Assembly (NCBI GenBank): GCA_015680685.1
Contig: MNCI01030517.1
Location: forward strand, 638,034-702,033
Length of the DNA stretch: 64,000 bases
Origin: Gnetum montanum
Taxonomy: Eukaryota > Streptophyta > Gnetopsida > Gnetales > Gnetaceae
Direction: 5' to 3'
Shown: in pieces, positions 47,763 to 58,122 of the stretch
Numbering within the stretch: position 1 is the stretch's first letter
Layout: every line of letters starts with the position of its first letter
Translations under genes and position numbers: made by a program
Notes under the pieces: model-generated
Told to the model about the DNA's origin: nothing
The model's input: only the letters and a program-made list of their open reading frames with translations
Databases searched by the model: none

Positions 47763-49597
47763 CTTATTCAAGTCATCATGAAAGAGACACTACTAATTCA
47801 AAAATCTATTATTGATTGAGCAGCATAGGTAGAAAAAATGTAAAATTTGGTAGATGAACGATGTATAATAGCACTAAGGATTATGGAGGAGAAAGTAGAA
47901 TAAGCGCTCAATAGAGGCAAAGATAAAAAGAAGAAATAGGAATTTGGAAAAAAGAACAAAGTTTCTTCAGTACCTAGGTACTTAGACACTAGCTCTATAA
48001 TTGATGAAGGATGCATCATGTGCTAGTACAAACATCCTAAGGGATGTTGTCCAGTCATGGTACATCTATAAGAAATTGGGACATATGCACTTAATCCATG
48101 ATTTCTTCAAAAGAAAATGACCAAATAGTTACCTTATCGTCAAGGTAACTATAGGGAATAACCTCAACTAATGTACTATCCTAGTGCAGTCTTGCTATAG
48201 CCATAGGAGCACTACCATCAATAGTGGAAACAACTACAATCATGGGCCATGCCACTACTATGCCAATAATATCCATACTAACAACATAATCCTTATGGAT
48301 ACTATGTCCAACATCTCATGTCATCAAAAAATGCCACTATTAAAAATCCACAATATCACCCACTAGAATATCACCAATGATGCCACCAAGAACTAATCTA
48401 AACAAACACATGCATTCACAAGAAGCTGATCTCTCAAATCCCAATCCAAATCCCTTGCCACCAATGCCACTACTTGTAATGCAAGGTGAACTACCATCAC
48501 AACTCTAGTAGAAGAAGGCTAAAAGGGTAATAAATGTACAAATATAAGGTCTTACTAGTAATGTTAAGGACCAAACAAAGAAACATCCTTTATTTAGGAC
48601 AAGTCCAGAGAAGGCTAGAAGAATAGGAGCTTTATCAAGACCATCTACTCCTAAAATAGATCTTCTCACTCTTGATAAGCTTCCATCATCATCAAGTTTA
48701 AAAATATAGATTTTGATACTCACAGTAGTTGTTACCAATTGGATTAAGGTAAGGCTACTCCCAGAGAAGCAAATTGACCCAAGAGTTACTTTAGTTTATC
48801 TACAGGTAGCTAGGAATCTATCATGAAATGCTCTACTAGACTTAGGTTCTAGAGTCAACTTAATCTCCTACAACACATATCAAACAAGAAGCCTACCACC
48901 ATTCAAGAAATGCAACATCAAGTTGGAGCTTGCAACTAATGCTATTGCCATCCCTTTGGGATAGATGGATGATGTAGTGACCATTGTCAATGGGTGGTCC
49001 TACCCAACAGACTTCTTGGTGATTGATGTGAAGGATACTAATAAGGGATTTCCAATCATCATTGGGAGGGCATGGCTTAGCACCATTGATGCTAGGCTAA
49101 ACATGAGAGATTTATCCCTGGAGATCTTTAAAGAGGACAAACATGGAGCCATCCATACACAAAGAATTCCATGCATAATTGCTTAAAAAGAAGGATGCAA
49201 TAGTGGACAAAATATTCAAAGTACTAACACAAATATCATAATAGTCCATAGTAATAATGAAATAAAAATGTATGAAAAAAGAGGAGTATAAGCCACAAAA
49301 CCAAAAGACACCCCATTGCCATTAACTAAGAACCTTAATTTGCCTAACATACGCCTAGATACACATGAACCACTTACTAATTCGTATCCAAAGAAAATGA
49401 CTATAGCTAAGGACTTGGAAATTAAAATATTAACTCATGAATACATACTAGTGGAAAAGAAAAATAAGAACTTGGATGATCAAAACTTAACTACCATCAA
49501 GATCACATGGAATAATCATAACCAAGTAAAAAACCTAAAGATGGTAAGAGAACCATCCAAAGTATATGATCTAGGAGATCTAGGGAGCATTTTCTAA
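47763..49597 (+). pseudogene. Athila-like gag C-terminus plus retropepsin, degenerate
   Basis: Opens in the coiled-coil part of gag. It then has a zinc-knuckle remnant CIMCWYKHPKGCC (about 48012-48050) and a Pro/Asn/His-rich linker (48100-48500). The protease carries ALLDLGSRVNLIS (about 48830-48868), which retains the D-x-G triad in the DLG form typical of Athila proteases. After a stop in place of Val comes MDDVVTIVNGWSYPTDFLVI and FPIIIGRAWLSTIDARL (48965-49095), the conserved C-terminal half. A trailing domain (49316-49597, STOP at TTCTAA) ends VYDLGDLGSIF. A similar tail exists at 61434-61850. The gag N-terminal two-thirds is missing. Of the two proteases in the window this one keeps the better active site. 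Confidence 0.8.
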
Positions 49598-50426
49598 ATA
49601 CTTGCCCCAATATTTTAGTCATGGGGGAGATGACCTATCATGACTTAGGAATTAATAAGTTATTTTTCTATTTTTTGTTTTACAATTCTTTTCATTTTTC
49701 ACATTCTTTTACATTTTTCTCATATCTTCAATTTTTCACATTAATATTTTTCAATCCTTTTAATATTTTTAATTCTTTATACTTTTTATAATTTTTACCA
49801 TCTTCCCCATGTCTTTTATACTTTTTTTATAAGTCCTTTGTAAATAATTTTTAATCATTAATAAAACACATTTAAATAAAGGCAAGATGTAGCCCAATAA
49901 AGTGAAAATTTCTCTATAAAATCAAGTCATAAGAGACTGATTATTTGCACAATGAGCCCAAATCATCGATCCATCCATTCCATTAATAAGAGGTTCTTAC
50001 CATGGCCATAATGATATTATTTCCATTATCAAACTAAGAATAAACTTTTGATCATTATGCCTAGATAGAAAAGTGAAGAACTAAGTGGGAATGAAATAGG
50101 TGTGACATCAAGGAGACTTGCAGATTCTTTTTAGTTTATTATTGTAATTTTTATCATGTTACTAAGGTTGTATTATATCCTTGTAGCCCTAACGAAAAAT
50201 GGAAGAGTAAAATAAGTTCTATCTTAAAAATATTGACATAGTTAACAAATAAAAGAGCATAAAATAAATTTCTAGGGGTCTAGCTAGAAAGACATGTTAC
50301 CCATGCCTAAAGGTAGGTGGCTTCTCAAACAAGTAAAAAGAAATAAAAATAAAGTGCCATGAATAAAATTATCCCTTGAAAATTAAGACAAGTGACAATA
50401 CTCCTTGTAACATTGATAGTTTTACC
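49598..50426 (+). other. Non-coding middle of the older element
   Basis: Starts with TTTTAGTCATGGGGGAGATG (49614-49633), then a T-rich block (49655-49860) and the shared AATGAGCCCAAATCATCGAT and GTGTGACATCAAGGAGACTT phrases. No open frame. Confidence 0.65.
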
Positions 50427-50431
50427 ATTGT
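50427..50431. repeat. Target-site duplication ATTGT (left)
   Basis: ATTGT directly before the 5' LTR at 50432; repeated at 57087-57091. Confidence 0.9.
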
Positions 50432-51261
50432 TGATGAGTCGCATTTTGGACGATTGCGATATCACGTACGCAATATCGCATGCTTGTTGTGATATCGCAT
50501 ATGCGATATCGCAGCCCGCCACCAATTCTATAAATGACAGGTGGCTCTCCCTTATTTCGGCACTAAGATTTAGTTCCTTAGCAAAGGTCTGGCAATTTGA
50601 TCCCTCCAAAGATAGAATATTTTCCAATGTATGTCTGTAGTGTGATGAATGTAATTGTACGGCATCCTCTATTTGAGTGTGATGTACTTGGACATGCACA
50701 TGACCAGAAATAAAGATCGAGATTAATTCATCATTGTAGCATTCAATTTGTTATTTATTTAATTATTATTGTTATTTACTATTTTCCTAGTTAATCTCTC
50801 TCACCTTGAAACTCATGTTAAAATGCAGAATGAGTACGACTTGATTACGAGCATTAAAGTGTGACTACTTGGTAACCCAGTAGCGTACCTAGGATCTATG
50901 CTTGGTAATCCCAGTGGTAGTCATGCACGAAGTCCAAAATGTATATGGATAATCAAGGAATGGATGCTAATTGCACTTAGGCTAGGTTAGATTCTTTTAC
51001 TCTTTCTCTCTTAGCTTAGATAATATTACTTTCCATTGCCTTCAAGAGTAGCATTAGATTAGAAAACCCATCATACACCTCACTCTAGACTAAACCATAC
51101 ATGAAAAATATAATACTAGTCCAAGTGGGAAGACAGTGAACTATGGCCTAAGGCTAACTCTCTAGGTGCCACAACTAGTCCGTTTGCGGAGTTCGACCGG
51201 ATCGCACATGAAAATGCTCATATTCGTATGGTTAAGTGTAGGGGTACCTCGCCACTCATCA
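50432..51261 (+). repeat. 5' LTR of the 6.66-kb element
   Basis: 830 bp, TGATGAGTCG to CTCATCA. The U3 has four GATATC-like cores in two pairs, one a perfect 20-bp palindrome at 50491-50510 (centre GCATATGC). A TATA box CTATAAATG lies at 50528-50536. The U5 has ACTTGGTAACCCAGTAGCG and GCTTGGTAATCCCAGTGGTA (50868-50925). Confidence 0.92.
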
Positions 51262-51262
51262 T

Positions 51263-51280
51263 TGGTGTCGTTGCCGGGGA
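51263..51280 (+). other. Primer-binding site (tRNA-Asp type)
   Basis: TGGTGTCGTTGCCGGGGA; two C-to-T differences from the plant tRNA-Asp complement TGGCGCCGTTGCCGGGGA. It is the best preserved of the five primer sites in the window. Confidence 0.9.
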
Positions 51281-51390
51281 TGGTGCTAGTTATCTAGATT
51301 AGTTATATCATATAAGCTCACTATAAAGGAATTAACAATACATCTTTTAAAAGAAATAATTATTAAAAATTCACACACAACTTCACAACC

Positions 51391-53347
51391 ATGCCTCTCC
51401 TACAAGATTATGATAATGCCATGCTTAGTGAGGAAGTTCACTGGAGAACCAATGAACTATATGACTATGAAGATTGAAGTACACAACCTAAAGTGGGGGT
51501 TCTTATAAACATGAATGAAAGCAACATCATCCCAACACATGAAAGCATAACTTACCCAATGACGATGAACCCCTACTGGCCACTACAAGCCTAACGCAAA
51601 TACAAGAGGCTATCCAAATCTCACGTAGGCATCGTAAAGAGAGCCATCTACCCAGGCTCGATTTAAACAACTTCCCTAATTTTTTAGGAGGCTATGACTT
51701 AGATTCACATCAACATTTACAAGCTTTCTACAATGCCTATACATGGAACAACATTGATAACGGTTGGAAAAAACTCCAGCTCTTTCCTATGACACTCGTT
51801 GGCCAAGTAAAAGGATGGTATAGATCATTAAAAAAAATTTCAATATGATGTTTTTCAATAATGGTAGAAGTCTTTAACGAAAAATATCAAACCTACGCAA
51901 GAGTGTCATCCTTGAGGAAACAAATCTAAGGATGGAAACAAGCACAACACGAACCCTTGGACATGGCCTTAGAAAGATATTATACACTGTTAAACAACTG
52001 TCCAGGCCATGGGTTCTCTAATGAAAGGCTAATGTATGATATCATTGATGGGCTACATAATGAAACAAGAGAGACCCTAGGAATGTACGCCCAAGGTCAA
52101 CTATACAAACTACAAACCTATCAAATCCAAGAGCTTGTTAAGTGGGTAGCAAAAGAAGAAGGAGAAATGGCTAGATGGGAGAGTGTTGAAAAACATCAAT
52201 GGGACTAAAATCTCAACTTAACAAAGGTCCATGATCATAAAAAGAAGAAATCAACCAATCTCAAGGTGGAAACATCATCTTCTCCAATACAACAAACATT
52301 AGAAGAAATCGAAGCAAAGATCAATAAGATGTTGGAATGGACGTATCAAAAGTGTGGAGAATTTATCAACGTTATTGGAGATAGAGTTTTGACAACCCAA
52401 GGAGCAGGACAAAACAATAGACAATCGAAAAGAAGGGATAAGGATAATAAGAGCTCAACTGCCAATCATACGTATGAATGTAGCATATGCTTGTACGATC
52501 ACCCCAAGGGCCAATGTCTAATCTTGTCACACTTACATGAGCATTAGGAAAGTTCATTACATCCAGAGTTTGTATAGAGATACTATGTTCAATCATAGTG
52601 GCAACAATCCCAGTCATGGGGGAGACCACCCTTAGACTGGAGATACCCTTCATATCATCCAAATTGAAATGCATATCTTATTCAACATCCTATTTCTCCA
52701 ATTGGGCCAACACACTCTATCTCACCATAGTACCATTATCCTCAATACTATCAGCCCATGCCTCCAACACAACCACCACCTTGTGCACCTTATACTCCTT
52801 CCAACTTTCAGCATTCTTATCCTTTCCCTCTTTCCACAGTGCCACCAACTATTCCTAAGGTGTCTGCACCACAACAACAACCCACAAACGTTACTTGTGC
52901 TAATCCTGATAATAGCAATGAGAAACCTTAGCAACATCAAAAACACCCCTTCTTTAAACATGGTTGTAAGAAGGGACAACAAAATTATAAGGCCACTACA
53001 TCCTCCAAGTTAGCACAAGCTCAACACTGTGATGCACCCTTATCTTCAAACTCAACACCTCATGTAACTTCATCAAGGCCACCAACTCACACTCTGACAA
53101 CAATTTGGCCCAATGAACATAGCCATGGAGAGTGACAACCCAATCCTTGCATCATAGTGGATCAACTCGTTATCTGAGAACTACATCATATAAATTTCCC
53201 CATTATGCTCATTATAATCAAGTATGTGAAACCCGATGGGGTAAGTATGACTAGGCCCCAATATTTCCAAGATGCAAGGATCCCCGTTGTCATTTATTAA
53301 TCCTTGCCATCCTCAACCATTTAGCTATGAAGGATATCCCCCCTTCT
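51391..53347 (+). pseudogene. Athila-like gag with distinctive C-terminus, nearly readable
   Basis: The start MPLLQDYDNAMLSEEVHW lies 110 bases past the primer site. The core (51600-52210) has RLDLNNFPNFLGGYD, HLQAFYNAYTW, WKKLQLFPMTL, KGWYRSLKK, FNEKYQTYARVSSL, LERYYTLLNNCPGHGF and IIDGLHNETRETLGMYAQ. A coiled-coil stretch with TYQIQELVKWVAKEEGEMA and a zinc knuckle CSICLYDHPKGQC (52480-52518), a complete CX2CX3HX4C, follow. From 52550 the frame shifts through a Pro/Thr-rich linker containing HPFFKHGCKKGQQNYKA. The Tyr-rich C-terminal block matching 40526-40849 (53180-53347) ends it. There is no retropepsin active-site motif. A few stops and at least two frame changes. Confidence 0.85.
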
Positions 53348-54719
53348 AATAGCAACCAGGATTAATAAATATTTTTCATTTTTCTTTAATTAATCAATTT
53401 TTTTCAGTTTTTTCACTTTTTAACTTTTTGTTTTATCTTTATATCATTTTATCTTTGTTTGTTTCTATCTTTTTACATTTTTGTAAGTAATCTGTTCTAT
53501 GAATAAAACACTCATGCAGACCATTGGTTGAGGTTTTGTTTATGTTATTAAGTCTCAAGTAATCAATTATTTGGAACAGTGAGCCCATTACACCACTCAT
53601 CCATTCTACAAATAAGATGTTCTATTCGAGGGTACAGTGATATTCTTGACATTTTAAAAACATAAAATTAATTTTGTGTTCATTGTACCCAGAATGAAGA
53701 AGGATGGACCCAGAGGGAATGATTAGCGTGTGACATCAAGGGAACTTGCGGATTCTCTTTGGTGATGTCTTTGGGAGTTGTCATGCAATGTGGTTGTACT
53801 AAGATCCTTGTAGATCTAATGAAATATGGGAGTAAGAGTAATCAAACGGGCACTCAAAAATCTAATGTTGTTCTAGGGGGTGCCATTGGAAAGACACGCA
53901 CCCATGCCTGAAGGTTGGCAGCTTCTCTGGATTTAGTATTCAAAAAGAAAGAACAGAAAAAGAAAAAAAAAAGGAAGTGCCATAAAACCAAAATCACTCC
54001 TCCCTTGAACAAAATGCCAAGTGATTGTACGCCTTGTTGTTATGATACTCTCATAGTCACTCATCATGGGATGAAACAATGTGATGTCACTGATTAGAGG
54101 AATGAACTTGGTCTAGATCTTGGAATGATGGGGTAATGACACCTTAATCATGCTTTACACACAGGATTCACTGTGCCCTAGGTCAGTTACCTCATGTCCC
54201 AATCTCTATAATCCCTTTATATAGTTCATCTCATCTCACTGTTTGTGTAATTGTAGCTCATGCCCTATGTAGCATAGAATTTTCATCTCATTCTGGTGAT
54301 ATTTACATGTGTGTGTTTTGTGGAGTTAGTGCAGATTACATTTAACCCTTTTAGTGCCCATGGACACTTTAAGTATGGTTACACAAGGGCATTATAGGTT
54401 GAAACCTGATTTGGGGAGGATCCACTTGCGTAATCTGTTGTAATCTTCACTTATGACATAACACACACACACCATTTCTTACCCTCAGCATAATTTTTCA
54501 ATTGGTTTTCTTTCCCTACTATTATCCCTCTAAATTTCAATATTCTGATGTACCATTACATACCCTTTTTCTTACCACCCAAGGTTTTATTGATAAAATC
54601 CACACTGTCATCATTAATTGTGCCTTTGGATATAATGAAATTACCCTAGAATCCTTGATAATCACCAATGTTCTCAATTTACAACGTTAATTTCAAAAAA
54701 AATCCTTTAAAAATTCAGT
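53348..54719 (+). other. Conserved non-coding middle of the element
   Basis: T-rich run (53375-53480), poly-A-signal-like ATGAATAAAACACTCATG (53500-53517), then blocks shared with 39166-40380: GTGTGACATCAAGGGAACTT (53730), CACGCACCCATGCCTGAAGG (53896) and GAAACCTGATTTGGGGAGGA (54401). No coding capacity is evident. Confidence 0.65.
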
Positions 54720-54845
54720 ATTTTTTGTGGTGTCTCATGTCACTAGGGATGTGATATTGCATACACGATATCACGTCTGACAGGATATCGCATATGCGAT
54801 GTATCGTACATGATATCGTGTCACTGTAACCTATAAATAGGTTAC
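54720..54845 (+). promoter_or_regulatory. Internal promoter-like block upstream of ORF2
   Basis: Six GATATC/GATATT-like cores (GTGATATTGCATACACGATA at 54751-54770; CAGGATATCGCATATGCGAT at 54781-54800; CATGATATCGTG at 54809-54820) are followed by the TATA box CCTATAAATAGG (54830-54841). The transcribed leader then runs 467 bases to the ORF2 ATG. This matches the U3 layout of the element's own LTR (cores, then a TATA box about 20-30 bases on), though the sequences are not identical. Confidence 0.7.
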
Positions 54846-55089
54846 CCCCCGCAACACTTAGCATCATTTTGTCATTCATGCAGGGGAGTTTTTAAATTTT
54901 TTCTCTACGACTTGCAATTGAGCAACCCTTGCTTGTCTCACTTTATTTCGCTCGCTGATACTTCTGATTTTACTTCCGTTTGAACCTGCTTGAACCCGAA
55001 GTGTTCAGCTTAGTCGTGGGGAAGGGACACTTGCCAAAAAGTGCCTAAATTTTTTGAAATTTATCATCACCCAAAGGACATCATCTAGG

Positions 55090-55307
55090 GTAATTAACTA
55101 TAACACAGAATAATTGTTCCTAAAAATCATTTAATCCCTAGGTATACCGGGAAACTAAAATGGAAACCACCTAAGTCATAGAACTCATTATTACAAACTT
55201 TTAGGCACTATCACACATGATAACTTAAGATCATTAATTAAGACAAGTAGTAAGGTATAACTTAACTTCAAAAAAACCCTTACTAATGCTTGGATGTGTG
55301 ATTGTAG
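55090..55307 (+). other. Candidate 5'-leader intron of ORF2
   Basis: CATCTAGG|GTAATTAA (donor-like) and GTGTGATTGTAG|ATGG (acceptor-like) delimit 218 AT-rich bases. The intron-like ends and length are conserved in the sibling element (221 bp). Splicing is inferred. Confidence 0.45.
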
Positions 55308-56073
55308 ATGGTCCCAAAACGTAGACAAAAAGAAGGTCCTACCCAGGGTGGAAGCAAATGATCTCAAAAAGGTGGAAGACAAAGACTTGCCAAAAAACAT
55401 ACAAAATAGAAGGAGTAATTATTCAGCATTCATTAAGATGAACCTCCTACTGGATGGCCTAGGTAGGTAGAAGGAGGAGCTACTGCAGCACCTAAACCAG
55501 GACAACAACTCACATTGCCCCAAGATTGTGTTCAGGCTATCCACGAGAAGTCCACATTCGCTGCGGTGATTGTCGAATTGAAATTTGAATCATTTGCAAA
55601 GTTCACTCCTAATGCCATTATGGATCACCTCAAAGGATCTCCCTTATGGCCTACCCTCTTTGAAAGTAGTGCCTGGTACCTAGGAGAGACGTACCAATTT
55701 CGGCACAATAAGGAGCAAGGCATCACTGTAAATATTGTGGTGTGACTATTGATTTCTCTATTCAAGCCATTTCAAAAGTATTAAACCTTCCAAATATAGG
55801 GCCAAATGTTGCTCAGAACTAGCTAGAAACTTTCAGAACTGAGAAACTAAATAAACTATTGACAGAGAATAAAAGGGTGGCGAAAGAAAAGAGAAGGCTA
55901 ACTAGGATGCCTCTATGGCAGAAGCACAAACTTACACGCACGCCAAGGCATTGAAGCCCTTAGAAGAGGAGAAACTCTAGGCCATGCTTCAACACCATCA
56001 AATCCCAAGACCTAGAGTGCACAAAAATGGAAAGACACCTATGGAGGAGCCAGCACCACCAGGAACTACATGA
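55308..56073 (+). pseudogene. ORF2, internally deleted
   Basis: Starts MVPKRRQKEGPTQGG directly after an acceptor-like AG. A basic tract leads into LPQDCVQAIHEKSTFAAVIVE and FESFAKFTPNAIMDHLKGSP (55515-55640), nearly the same as in the ORF2 at 35830-38619. It then has VTIDFSIQAISKVLNLPNIG (55741-55800), the first conserved block of the PF20167-like domain. From about 55805 it jumps to a short lysine-rich remnant (LTENKRVAKEKRR) and the C-terminal PMEEPAPPGTT before a stop. Compared with the sibling, roughly 2 kb encoding the rest of the domain and the coiled coil are missing. It also has stops, so it is unlikely to make a working protein. Confidence 0.7.
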
Positions 56074-56240
56074 GTTCCACCAATTTTGTAATCATAGGAT
56101 TTTCTTTTGTGCTATGTCTCAATTTTGTTCTGACTCCACACTATGGCATGAATCCATTTTAGTTAGTAAATAATCCCATACCTATCCACTGTGTAATCAA
56201 TGGAGCTTGTTCTCTCTGTAACTCGAGGACGCGTTTTCAT

Positions 56241-56255
56241 TTAGTCATGGGGGTA
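56241..56255 (+). other. Polypurine tract
   Basis: TTAGTCATGGGGGTA immediately before the 3' LTR. Confidence 0.85.
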
Positions 56256-57086
56256 TGATGAGTCACATTTTGGGCAACCACAATATCACGTACGCAAGAT
56301 TGCATGCTCATTGTGATATCACATACATGATATTGCAGCCCACTACCAGTTCTACAAATAAGAGATGGCTCTCCATTTTTTCGGCACTAAGATTTAGTTC
56401 CTTAGTGAAGCTCTGGCACGTTTTATCCCTCTAAAGATAGAATATTTTCTAATGTATGCCCGCAGTGTGGTGATTGTAATTGTATGACATCCTTTATTTG
56501 AGTGTGACGTACTTGGACATGCACATAACCAGAAATAAAGATCAAGATTACTTCATCATTGCAGCATTCACTTTGTTATTTATTTAATTATTATTGTTGT
56601 TTACTGTTTTCCTCGTTAATCTCTCTCACACTGAAACTCATGTTAAAATGCAGAATGAGTACGACTTGATTACGAGCATTTAAGTGTGACTACTTGGTAA
56701 TCCAGTAGTGTACCTAGGATCTGTGCTTGGTAATCCTAGTGGTAGTCATGCACAAAGTCCAAGATGTGTACAAATAATCAAGGAATAGATGCTCATCGCA
56801 CTTAGACTAGATTAGATTCTTTTACTCTTCCTCTCTTAGCTTAGATAATATTACTTACCATTGCCTTCAAGAGTAGCATTAGATTAGAAAACCCATCATA
56901 CACCTCACTCTAGACTAAACCATATGTTACAAATATAATACTAGTCTAGGTTGGAAGATAGTGAACTGCGACCTAAGGCTAACTGTATAGGTGCCACAAC
57001 TAGTCCATCTGCAGAGTTCGACCAGATCACACGTGAAAATGCTCGTATTCATATGGTTGAGTGTAGGGGTACCTCACCACTCATCA
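56256..57086 (+). repeat. 3' LTR of the 6.66-kb element
   Basis: 831 bp, TGATGAGTCA to CTCATCA. Compared with the 5' LTR many differences are C-to-T or G-to-A, notably inside the GATATC block and in the TATA box (CTACAAATA at 56353-56361). Confidence 0.92.
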
Positions 57087-57091
57087 ATTGT
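57087..57091. repeat. Target-site duplication ATTGT (right)
   Basis: Matches 50427-50431 exactly. Confidence 0.9.
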
Positions 57092-58122
57092 GATTCCAAG
57101 AAATGAAACAATCTAATGTCACTAGAATTTGGTCTGGACTTGGTTTGAACCTTGGATAGAAAGGCTAATGATTACCTTAACCACTAATAAAATAGAAGAA
57201 TTTATTATGTTGATGGTAAGGCACCTCACATCCCGATTCCTGCAATCCCTTCTAAAACCATTTCATCTCACTATTTGAATAATCATGACTTATGATTTTT
57301 AGTAACATAGAGTTATATATCCAATTTGGTTGTACTAACATGTGTGTTTTTCTAAATAGGTATGCACTACATTTAACTTCTTAAGTGCCTAAGGACACTT
57401 TTAGACGTGGTTATACAAGGGCATTAAGGGTTGGAACCTACTTTTGGAAGGATCCACTTGTATAACTATTGTATCTTATACTTGCCAAGTGATTCCACAT
57501 CATCTTGATCCTTCTAATCATAATAAATACTTCCCATATCACTCACGCTATCCATTCTAATAGCACAACAATGTTGTCTTTCTCATCCATTCCATCAATA
57601 CCTCATATACTTTCATAGTCCAAGATTCCTTAATCATAGTTTTTCAATGCTCATTTTTCATAACTAAAGCATCATCTAAATGTCAAGACCCCCCATCCCC
57701 CCCCCCCCCTTCTTTAAGCATCTCAAAAATCATAAGTTTGCATCCATGTATCTTTCATGTAGTATTTGCATATATCAAGCCTAATGATAATGGTTAAATA
57801 TAAGGCTTTGTAGTTAAATGGAAAATTTACCAACCTTCATGTGTCATTGTCAAGTAAAGATTGATATTCTAATTCCATAATATTTTTGTTAATGTGTACA
57901 CTATATTGATTTAGAGAAGATAGAAGTTCATCATCAAAAGTGTGATGGAGTTTATCTTCAAAAAGTTCTTTTTTAGTTCTATATAGATCAAATAATATTT
58001 TTTTGTTTTGTTTAGGATTTTTTTGTTGGTTATTTGCAAAATGGGGAAAGCATCAAAAGGTGTGTTTTCATGCTTTGACTATATGTTAAGAAAGAAGGTT
58101 GATGAGCTTGATGTAGCATTGA
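57087..58122 (+). mobile_element. Older Athila-like element, right part
   Basis: Continuation of the non-coding middle of 47505-50431: GAATTTGGTCTGGACTTGG and the GGGCATTAAGGGTTGGAACC block (57418-57437) keep sibling order. A cytosine run lies at 57692-57710. I find no ORF2 here; homology fades after about 57500, and the next LTR begins at 58123. Confidence 0.6.

Larger units (their letters stand above)
47505..50431 (+). mobile_element. Older Athila-like element, left part (interrupted by 50432-57086)
   Basis: Truncated LTR, partial gag, retropepsin, then the conserved non-coding middle. It is cut at 50431 by insertion of the 6.66-kb element and resumes at 57087. Continuity is supported by matching block order with 61851-63410 in the element at 58123: the 'cccatgcctaaagg' block (about 50291) precedes the junction and the 'gaatttggtctggacttgg' block (about 57125) follows it. 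Confidence 0.75.
50432..57086 (+). mobile_element. Complete 6.66-kb non-autonomous Athila-like LTR retrotransposon
   Basis: Order: 5' LTR (50432-51261), primer site, gag (51391-53347), non-coding middle, internal promoter-like block (54720-54845), candidate intron (55090-55307), ORF2 with a large internal deletion (55308-56073), polypurine tract, 3' LTR (56256-57086). A perfect 5-bp duplication borders it. No protease, reverse transcriptase, RNase H or integrase. It is a shorter sibling of the 34831-43450 element and is nested in an older member. Confidence 0.92.

Noticed and set aside
50432-50536. CRISPR-like array of GATATC repeats
   Set aside because: Repeats are short, palindromic, irregularly spaced and sit in an LTR promoter of plant DNA; there are no spacers or cas genes.
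52669-53013. Open stretch of 114 codons in the gag linker
   Set aside because: It is an alternative-frame reading of the Pro/Thr-rich linker.
57692-57712. Cytosine run as a possible G-quadruplex or functional site
   Set aside because: It is a single homopolymer-like run in decayed element DNA, with no support for function. The same applies to the C-rich stretch at 46025-46072.
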